A stretch of DNA of 44,309 nt from Saccoglossus kowalevskii (Eukaryota > Hemichordata > Enteropneusta > Harrimaniidae), in the NCBI RefSeq assembly GCF_000003605.2, contig NW_003137828.1, forward strand, positions 605,609 through 649,917. Reading direction: 5' to 3'. Under the pieces are notes generated by a model that saw nothing but the letters and a program-made list of their open reading frames with translations, ran no database searches and had not been told where the DNA came from. This document shows positions 35,710 through 44,309 of the stretch, piece by piece; position 1 is the first letter of the stretch; each line of letters begins with the position of its first letter. A program made the translations under genes and the position numbers.

Positions 35710-38700
35710 TTACGCTAATAACGGTTTCTTCTCGTCGTCATCCTGGATGTTCAGTTGCCTGGATACTGCCGGATTAATTTTTCTCCTGTAAAATAGTTAA
35801 AACAAACTCGATATTCATAGTTTAAATATTATAACACACAATAGTTTCAGATTACCCGTGGATGGAGTTAATTTATAACTTTTAATGAAAAACAGTTATA
35901 AGCTGAAAATGACACTTAAAAGCGGTCTGACCAATCAGAACGCCTGTCTCATTGATATATTGAGGATGACGCACTCCAAAAGCGGCCGCCATTATCACAA
36001 CCAATGACAATTCTTGGTTGGGTATACACTTTTTCGCGGATAGAAGATGATGAACGAGGGCACCCCAATAGCAAATCACAACCTTTTGTTTGAATTGGAA
36101 TGTACATTTTATAAGTATTTAATTAAAGCGCAAACGTTCTACGCCGTGCATATTGACACAGACGCAGTTTTGATACAAACAGGACACGGGATCAAAAGTT
36201 GAATGTCCACCGCGAATTGGATTTGAAAGCTACGGTACTTGTGTATTTAATTCATATGGCCGATCACCAAACATTTTTTTCCCACATTCTAAGTTTTACA
36301 TCGTTACATTTCTAAACCACTGCATTTAATATTACAGTTTATATATGGTAGAAATATAAACGAATTGCCGCTTTCAAATATCTTTACATAAAGGGACGAT
36401 TGAGGATTATTTACCTTGTTCCACATCGATATTCCCACAAACAGAATAATATGAGTGTCGTCGCCACAAATGCATACATCCCAGAAAAACACGTCGAAGT
36501 CCATTCAAATCCGATGTGAGAAACCATTGCACTACCCACTGTGGGACCGAGAAAATTCCTAAGGATTTTATAGAATACAAACTGGTCAAGTATAATTATG
36601 AGGTGGCATAAAATAGCATCACGTTTAAAAACATCTTTCGAAAAGAATGCAATCACCAATTTTCAAACAGTTAAACAGTAAGATACGCCATTCCTATATG
36701 TGCGCCCTCTAGCGACGAAGCGATTCTGTGACGTCGAATTACTATTTTCTTCATGGCTGACCAAATACATAACTACGCACAGATTTGGCTTTGAACGAAA
36801 TTACTTTCTCCAGTCTATGTCATTTTAACGCAGTTGAAATGTTTCCTCGTTAGAGGGCACTGTTTACAGGAAAAGTCATAGAAAGTGGACACGTCTCCAC
36901 AACAACATTGCTGTTTATACAATATATACAACAACGAAGATATATGGACCGAAAAAATCTTAAATTAACCCACCCAAGCGAGAAGAGTGATGAGAAAAGT
37001 CCTGAAATGATACCGTATGTACTGATGTTTTCCTCCATTCCATGCAATCTGGAATAAAATTGAATAATCAAACTAAAATCAGAGAGGGGTTAATCTTACT
37101 AGATCGGACTAGTTGGGATAAATCTAAACATCTCTTCAGGAATACAAGTGTTCTACAATGCATGCAGAAATCCCAGGTAGTCGTGCTTTTGTGATCGACT
37201 ATGATAACCAAATTTGACTATTTGACCTGCCGAACTATCACACACACTCTAGCACACATTTTAAAGATAATAGTCTCAGTAACTTTATTGATATATGGTG
37301 ATTTTACGTCCTGTTTCACGGGGTGTCGTGTTACTAAAGCAAGTTACTAAAGGGCACCTACTACAATTCGCGTACTGTGAACAGGGAACGAATCAAAGGT
37401 AACATGAAGTGAATTTATGAACAAGAGAACACATTTGAAAGACGTAGTTCAATATAAGCTTGTCGTGCGAAATGGACTGTTACCGTCTTGTTTTCACTAT
37501 AGAATCTCTGTTGAACATCGCCGTCATGTTGCTTATCCTCGGGGACGGAGCTACGTCAAAGACGTTCCACGTTGTTAAGACGCGCACCACGGTACCATGC
37601 ATTTCTATGGGCTCTGTGCGCGTTGCTGTGGAACGCCGGTCGAGCCGGTGAAAATTCGAGAAAACAACACAAACTCAACTTTGAAGTAATCCCGAACAAT
37701 CAAATTTATATATGTTACACACGTAGGGCTAATCTTGTTGCCTTGTTCAGAGTCGTCTCAACAATCACCCTAAAGTACCGTTTTCTGCGAGTTTTGGGCC
37801 TTTGTTTTCACCGCCGCGGGTTGCCAGGCGGTGAAAATGCCCGGATGTCCGCCCCGAGGATTGAGCTTACGTCAATATGGCCATTGCCATTAATCGGTTC
37901 GCTCGGACATGTATAAAATAAAAAGGTATTTTGTGCAACAGGGTAGCATTGTCCGTTGTTCGTTTGTGCGCACATTCTTGCCTCTTTGTTGAAAGCTATC
38001 TATTTTACATTTGTAAATAGAGTGCAGAGAAATGTACAACAAAATGTAGAAATGTTAAATAATGTACCTTGCTGACGAAAGCATCTCGTTGAACGTTGGC
38101 AAGACAGACGCCGCCAACGACAAACCCAGCATTACCAAACTAAACGCCACGAGCCACAATTCACTGGAAAATAATATGTCAGAAATGAAGTAAAAAATAA
38201 ATACATGTGTACCGTGACAGAAATGAATTGCCGACATGAACCACTCGGCAGGATATACTTATTCCAAATCCAGAACATTTAATTTTAATCTTAAACAAAT
38301 TCTGAATTAAACATTCAATTCACCAATGAAGATATATAAGGTATAACAAAGTGAATATCAAGTTGTAACTTTGTCAGGCCATGCATCACAGTTGTACCAA
38401 TAGTGTCAGGAAAAGAACTAACAATGACAATGAACTTGAATCACACTATCCAGTCATATATAGGAGATTTAACTATAGTGTGTAACAATTCTTCGCATCG
38501 CACCATAGTCGCCTTCGCCTCGGGTATTGACCTACCTTTTGATATTCAGTAGTGGCGAAGGTCCAATGTAGATGAAACCAATGATGCTGGCTATATTACC
38601 AATGATCATCAACACTTTAGGAATATCCTACAACACGTACAAATGTCAGAGATATTTGGGGAAATAAATTGTCGTGTTTTATTCTCATACCCAGTCTCGG

Positions 38701-41700
38701 TAAACGAGAGATAGTTTCACCAGCAAAATAGGATGTCACTGAAGCAGTACTTTAATCTATCCTCGGGGGCGGAGCTACGTCACTAGACGTTCTACATTGC
38801 TACGACGCGCACCACTGTACATGCATTTCTATGGGCTCTGTGCGCGCTGCTGTGGAACGCCGGTCGAGCCGGTGAAAATTCGAGAAAACAACACAAACTC
38901 AACTTTGAAGTAATCCCGAACAACCAAATTTATATATGTTACACACGTAGGGCTAATCCTGTTACACTGTTCAGATGAGTCTCGACAATCATCCCAAAAT
39001 ACCGTTTTCTGCGAGTTTTGGGCATTTGTTTTCACCGCCTCCGGTTGCCAGGCGATGAAAATGCCCGGATGTCCGCCCCCGAGGATAGAATTATTCTCAG
39101 GAGGTGGATATTATCCTTGCCACTCAATGGTGAAAGGTTTCATTATGAGTTTTTGATTGTTCAGTGAACTATACTTAAATGCGCATGCGCTTTGCATTGT
39201 TGGTACCTACCGGTCCTGCTAATTGAACGTACATGCCCATTTGAGCAGACCTATACAGTTACTTTGGCCATGACAAAAACAATCTTTTTCTGTGGTAAAT
39301 CATACTACACTATATGAAATAGCAGAAAATCATTTTGTTGAACGGTACGATTTTTACAGTGTTATGAACACCGCATACGCCTACATGCACGTTCGTGCGC
39401 AATCTTGCCCCGGTGAAAGGTGGTTGCAACTGCATGATCAGTTCAAATCAGAAACCCTCTACAACATCGACTGGTCATAAATTTGTTATATTGTTGACTT
39501 CAGTACTTACGTATTTATCAGTGAGCCAACCCCAGAAAAATGCCGACACTGCATACGCACCCGAGTTTGCTAGAAACATCAGTCCGATTTGTGTCGCTGA
39601 AAGATCAAACTGTGAAAGAGTCGGAGATAATTATAATGAAGCCAGTTTCAGTTAAAGGGCAGTGGTCGTCGCGCCACGCATGAGCGAGTTATGGGACCTA
39701 TATAAACAAAGATGGCGACTTTGGCGGACCAGCAAGTACAATCTGATACGTTACAAAGCATTACTAACAAGGTCATTTCTTTGGTGATTTGGTTGATAGG
39801 GGAGTCACCGACGTAATTTATTGCACGTTGCACCCAGATCAAAACACGTACTCGTACTTTTCATTAGAAGAGCGCATTGGATTGTGGGAAAATCAATGTT
39901 TATCAACACAAATTTCGCGTCGCGACGACCACCACCCTTCAAGGCGCCACAATAATGAACTCTGTGTGGAGCGACTGCTGGTCGCTTTAATGATTGGCAG
40001 TTATACAACATGGTAACAGCTATATGTAACTTTCAAGAGTAATGGAGCTTATACCAGATGAGCAGATTTAATTAATCAATTTCAGTAAAACTGTTTTAGC
40101 TGAATCGGCAGAACTGAGCCCTCTGGTGACAACGCGTTTCAACGACGCGTCGTCCGTCATTTGGCACAGAGAACAGGGCACTTAAAAACCACAGAACAAT
40201 TGTGAGGGATTTCCATCAACCCATCAGTTTAAGAGACTGAAGTATTTTGCCGCGGCGTAAACGTGTAATGTCACTTGCCTGACTGAGATGGTCCGCTAGA
40301 GTGGGATCAAGAAATCCAATTCCCATGAAACCGCACAACACGCATATAGATGTCATTATAATCGACGGTATTTTCAGCAATTGTATCAGAGAACCCGAAC
40401 GATGAGATTCGTCTGAAAACAGGATTAAAAAAGTCAGCTTGATGCATTACGTGTGCAAATATGTTACGTAGCGTGACGCGGTATGTTACGTGTGAATGTA
40501 CGGCGTAGCGTGGCGTGATGGTTACGTGAGAAATGGGCGACGTAGCCTTATATGGGTCTTCCGCGTGAAATGTGCGGCGTTGCGAGATGTGGGCGTTACG
40601 TGTGAAATATGCGACATACTATAACTTGGTGCGTTACGTGTGAAATGTGCGACGTGGCATAACTTGGTATGTTACGTGTGAAATGTGTGACGTAGCATAA
40701 CTTGGTACGTTATGTGTGAAATGTACGGCGTAGAGTGATAAGGGCGTTGCGTGTGAAATGTGATGTAATGTGTTACCTGTGAAGTGTGCAACATAGCGTG
40801 AAGTGATGTTTTCCATCTGGAATGTGCGACATAGAGAGAAGTGATGTGTGAAATGTGCGACATAGCGCGACGTGGTGCGCTGCATGTGAAATGTACGGCG
40901 TAACGTGAACCGATACGTCACATGTATTAAATGAGCGAGAAAATGCGTTACACGTGAAATCTCCAAAGTATCGTGACGTGATGAGTGCGACGTAGTATGG
41001 CATTACACCAACGGTGTAGTAGTACAGTCAATATTTCATTTGATTCCACTGACAAATTATAGATTGAAGATTATTTGATGGCGTAATATAGTAATATTTA
41101 AATGACGAGCCTTTTTCGTAGGTCGAGTAAATAGTGATTTACCTCCTTCGCTTGGAACAATGAAATAGTTGACGACGACGATTCCCATACTGAATAACCC
41201 CCAGACCACAAACGGTAATGTATATCCTCCTGCCTAAAACAAAGAGTATGTATTAGATAAATAAATGGTAAGCTCAGTGAGGCGGGGTCGCGTGAGTTGC
41301 GCCCTCCGCGGTGCTCCAAAGTGAGGCCTGATGCCGTTTGGCCGGCGAGGGCCTACTCACGCCTACATGTAAGGCTAAGTGAGGAAGAGTCTCTTCACTA
41401 AAAGACATGTGACTATAAGGCTTTAGTTTTGGCGAAGTCCCTTGAAAATGAGAAAGTTTCCATTTTCTGTTTTTTACTACTCCGTCCATCGTGAAGAACT
41501 CAGTCCAACAAAGGAAGAACCAGAGACCCAATGCTCGAAAGCAGTCATCGAAACATTTATCGATAATCCGAATACTAAACGACATAATAAAACACATGAT
41601 CATAATATACAATTTATCCAAAAAGAGGATTGCTTCATCAAATCGAAAATGTAAATTGTTAGTTATACATAACAGTTGTTCGTTGTTAGGAGTTATGTGT

Positions 41701-43808
41701 CTCAGAGGCATTTCTTGTGAACTCACCTGATATAGTGCGCCACCAACAGGTGGGCCAATCATTAATCCAAGGCCACAGAATATTTCTATCGTACCCTGCA
41801 AAAAATGATCCAGTATATTATCGCTTTGCATCGCAGAAGCAACCGAAAGTGAAAACAATGTCCCAGAATATCCTACTTGCTTTACCACTTACAAATGCTG
41901 TTGTTATATTCTGGCGGAACGTCTTGGCAATAATGGAGTACGCCCCTGTACTACTAGCAGCGGCACCGATTGCCTCTAAAATCCGGGTTATGAAACAGAA
42001 TGTCACAAATTGAGTCCCAGGTGCTAAGCGATTAAGAAATCTGCAAAATGAAAAGAATAAAAACTTTTGAATTTATATTAGTCTGAAAAAAAATCTCCAT
42101 CGCCTGATATGACGAACATGTCATGTCACTGTCTATTGATTTTAAGTTTATGAAAAAATATAAAACATAATGTTGCAGCGACAATATTTATTTGTTTTAA
42201 AAAATGTAGGAAACACTGCGTTTTGTTTTACGAGTACGTCATGATTTATTTTTAGAATCTGTAGAAACGCTGTCTAGCAACCCAATTGGAATTTAAAGAT
42301 GCACTCACCCGAATATAAAACATGTCCCACCGCCCATAAACGAGCCAGCAAGAAATAAAAACTTCGCACCAACTATAGGAATCTGTGAAACAAAATGACT
42401 TCCAAATAAATTACAAAATTAAAATTATTAAATAAATCATCAAAATATATTTCATATTTTGCTGAAAAACGTTTTGTTGGTAAAAGCATGGAAGGTACTA
42501 ACGAACCTTCCATGGTGTAAGTATAAGTCGTCGCGTTCAATACGAGACCCCTGCAACCTATGTTTGTTTATACACGAAATCTGACTTCGTTACATAATAC
42601 TAGCGTTTACGCACATCTCCTTAGCACGGGATATAAGGTCAAATACCTTCGTCCTTTCTAAGAAAACGTGCGTGAACGCTTCGCATGCACTGAGAAACGG
42701 TAAGTACGGAAAAAATCTTTTTTAAGACCCAGTCCAGATCCTTAGCACGCGCTAACGAAGTGTGCGTGAACGCTTCGCTCGGTCTATGGAACTATAAACC
42801 CCAGTTCCATGCTCGGTCTAAGCACCCAAAACGCCATTGTATTCAAAGATTTACTATTACCAGGGTATATTCATAACTGTTTCATAACATTTTGGCATGC
42901 CATATCCGACATTACAATCAACGGAGCACATATCTTGTTCTCGAGAAAAAAGATAAACTGACGATGAGACTCTTCCTGTTAATCTGCACTTTTTTGAATT
43001 TGCTTTGGTATTGTTTAATAACAGTAGAGCTAACTTATATACCTTCCTGGTTATTATACTGAGTAATCATAATAGTAGTTAAAATGAACGGAGATATTTC
43101 TATATTCGTAACAAGTTTGGACATTCCTTTGTCCATGCTAACCACTGTTTCCTTCGTGCGTGTACGCAATTGGGTCTATCAGATATGCAAACATATGAGA
43201 TTAGCTAAAGTCTGTACTTCCTGTAGTGTGATTTCTGTGTTTGAAAGCATCAGGGTGCAATGTTACATAATATCACAACACATACATTTTGGTTTGGATT
43301 ACCCTGAATTTGAATAACAACACTCTTTTCTTTCTATCTCCACATCAAGGCCACATGTAAAGTTTATTTATCGTATTGGGTTACAACTATTGACTTTATG
43401 CAAATACTAATCCTTAATTACACATCAATATGCCAACGACGGTTTGCATTCAATTCATTCATACTACAGCTTCTGACCATATATACTAGTAGTTGCACCA
43501 CAGTCCCTCTATCACTTCCCTCCATCGTCATGTCCAGACTTCATGTTACTAGTATGAATCAGTATAAATTAAATTCACCACCGAGGGCGTGATTTCGGTT
43601 CGTGCCGAGCATTCACGTAGCAAATGCCGGCACGTTCCGAGTTTTGGTCCTGAGGATTTATCGGGACCGAGATCGAGGTTTTTTTTTTTTTTGTATATTT
43701 ATTCATACTCACCAATTTTCCAAATATAGGAGAAAATATAAACATGGTTAATGCGTAAGAGCCGAATATTAGACCAACTTGGGTTGTACTTGTTCCCATT
43801 TTAGCGGC
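35710..43808 (-). CDS. SLC18B1: SLC18B1-like vesicular polyamine transporter (MFS), twelve exons, 5' end outside window
   Basis: Exons in transcript order: 43808-43713, 42382-42309, 42040-41893, 41795-41727, 41233-41143, 40412-40279, 39609-39511, 38627-38536, 38163-38068, 37048-36974, 36558-36415 and 35785-35710 (stop TAA). The phases join cleanly and give 397 residues. Seen: VGLIFGSYALTMFIFSPIFG, then a VGAKFLFLAG loop, FITRILEAIGAA, the GLGLMIGPPVGGALYQ signature (motif C-like), GFMGIGFLDPTLADH, FFWGWLTDKY, LPTFNEM, and SLGNFLGPTVGSAM followed by IGFEW. These match SLC18B1, for which vesicular polyamine (spermine/spermidine) transport driven by a proton gradient is reported. The C-terminus carries EKKPLL, an acidic dileucine sorting signal, as expected for a vesicle or lysosome protein. 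About 60 N-terminal residues, including the first membrane helix, must lie to the right of 44309. The intron after 40279 has a GC donor. SLC18A-type monoamine transporters are the nearest alternative but fit less well. Confidence 0.92.
36700..36862. mobile_element. Possible short inverted-repeat element in SLC18B1 intron
   Basis: GCGCCCTCTAGCGA near 36702 faces TCGTTAGAGGGCAC at 36847-36860. The span is about 160 bp, non-coding, within the intron between the exons at 36558 and 36974. Confidence 0.45.
37536..37860 (+). mobile_element. 325-bp inverted-repeat element, copy 1, in SLC18B1 intron
   Basis: Ends TCCTCGGGGACGGA and TCCGCCCCGAGGA. It is nearly the same sequence throughout as copy 2, including GGGCTCTGTGCGCG and CGGTCGAGCCGGTGAAAATT. 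It is preceded by TA and followed by TT, so a TA target duplication with one later change is likely. A 114-codon frame across it is not a gene. Confidence 0.85.
38760..39085 (+). mobile_element. 326-bp inverted-repeat element, copy 2, in SLC18B1 intron
   Basis: Perfect 14-bp terminal inverted repeats TCCTCGGGGGCGGA / TCCGCCCCCGAGGA, flanked by TA on both sides. It is in the same orientation as copy 1, about 1.2 kb away. A TA duplication fits Tc1/mariner-type non-autonomous elements (inference). Confidence 0.88.
39652..39942 (-). mobile_element. Foldback element family 1, long form, in SLC18B1 intron
   Basis: Starts TTAAAGGGCAGTGGTCGTCG, ends CGACGACCACCACCCTTCAA. The interior matches 15877-16151 in opposite orientation. 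It lies just upstream (in transcript sense) of the exon ending at 39609. Confidence 0.85.
40277..40278 (-). other. GC-AG intron donor in SLC18B1
   Basis: On the minus strand the exon ends in CAG and is followed by GCAAGT, matching the strong consensus of minor GC-AG introns. The reading frame rejoins at the acceptor before 39609. Confidence 0.75.
40442..41003. repeat. 38-bp minisatellite in SLC18B1 intron
   Basis: About 14 diverged copies of a unit like GTTACGTGTGAAATGTGCGA followed by CGTAGCGTAACTTGGT. The clearest copies lie at 40600-40720. It is CpG-rich compared with its surroundings. The 110-codon minus frame here is periodic and not a gene. Confidence 0.85.
42487..42810. repeat. Hairpin-bounded repeat region in first visible SLC18B1 intron
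   Basis: CATGGAAGG/CCTTCCATG (42487-42514) and ATGGAACT/AGTTCCAT (42786-42810) are perfect stems. Between them GTGCGTGAACGCTTCGC occurs twice (42669 and 42761 regions), and GCTCGGTCTA flanks the second hairpin as a direct repeat. It is probably a degraded mobile element. Confidence 0.5.
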
Positions 43809-44309
43809 CTATCATATTAAAAAGTAAGAAATAAATCATTAAAACATGATTTGATGAAAGAATGAATAAATGAATTATTGAATCAATGAACGAACTATTC
43901 TGCCGAATATAACCAATCGTTCATTGACAGCAACACAGTCACTTTCACTCATCATCATTTTACCTCTATGCACTCATAGAGTGACTGTGACAGCAATCAG
44001 ATTAAACCTATATGGAAACACCAATCACAAACTCGTGGGTGGCTAATGTATTGGAAAAAACAACTGCACAAGAAAAATGAAAAGCAAAAACGCTGGAAAA
44101 TGACATCCAAAACGAAACGAAAAAACAAAAAAAAAACATGTACGTCAAAATGTGCTAGGAGAACCTCATATTCCAAACTACTATATTAGTCTTCTGTCGT
44201 AGTCTGGGCTCGTATCTCTGCTGTTGCTCATTGCATCTCAGACAACTAATGAATTCTGAGATTGCATGGAGATGCATTTCATTGTATATGCCTAAACCAC
44301 AGTCAGCTG
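43809..44309. other. Intron sequence of SLC18B1 running off the window
   Basis: No exon with the missing N-terminal helix was found here. The first coding exon or exons should lie further to the right. Confidence 0.5.

Noticed and set aside
36970-36974. Alternative donor four bases further (TGG then GTTAAT) for the SLC18B1 exon starting at 37048
   Set aside because: It breaks the frame into the next exon. The donor GG|GTGGGT at 36974 restores SLGNFLGPT, which matches the family.
37460-37916. Plus-strand frames of 63 and 114 codons
   Set aside because: They fall on a 325-bp inverted-repeat element within an SLC18B1 intron, and the second copy does not keep the frame.
40634-40966. 110-codon minus-strand frame with repeated HIS/HFT peptides
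   Set aside because: It is the 38-bp minisatellite read through; the unit is not a multiple of three and it lies in an intron.

Overview
The window is nuclear DNA from an invertebrate animal. It is AT-rich and intron-rich, with long intergenic stretches and many small foldback transposable elements. One run of 50 N at 22552-22601 marks an assembly gap. Two genes can be named from conserved protein sequence and have introns flanked by GT-AG (once GC-AG) sites. The species cannot be read from the sequence; a marine invertebrate such as a mollusc or hemichordate is only an impression from the repeat style.

Layout. (1) 1-2050 is intergenic with short tandem repeats. (2) 2051-5313, plus strand, is a complete five-exon FAM8A1 (RDD-domain membrane protein of the HRD1 ER-associated degradation complex), with a GTCACGTGAC palindrome at its first ATG. 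(3) 5314-13270 is non-coding, with three foldback elements. (4) 13980-15545, minus strand, is a 521-codon terminal exon for a Ser/Tyr/Arg-rich protein I do not recognise. (5) 15546-35700 has no convincing gene. It holds several foldback elements, a 2.1 kb satellite with 54- and 38-bp monomers (18310-20385), and a palindromic element that swallows the assembly gap. (6) 35710-43808, minus strand, is the last twelve coding exons of SLC18B1, a major-facilitator vesicular polyamine transporter. Its first exon or exons lie beyond the right edge.

The three genes show no operon-like or pathway relationship, as expected in an animal genome. FAM8A1 works at the ER membrane and SLC18B1 in secretory vesicles or lysosomes. 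The introns of SLC18B1 hold several repeats: two 325-bp inverted-repeat elements, one 291-bp element, a 38-bp minisatellite and hairpins.

No prokaryote-style defence system, CRISPR array, tRNA or rRNA was seen. The most novel items are the unrecognised low-complexity protein, the hairpin-bearing satellite, and two element families with shared ends (TTAAAG..GGTCGTC). The exon structures were assembled by eye from splice sites and reading-frame phase.
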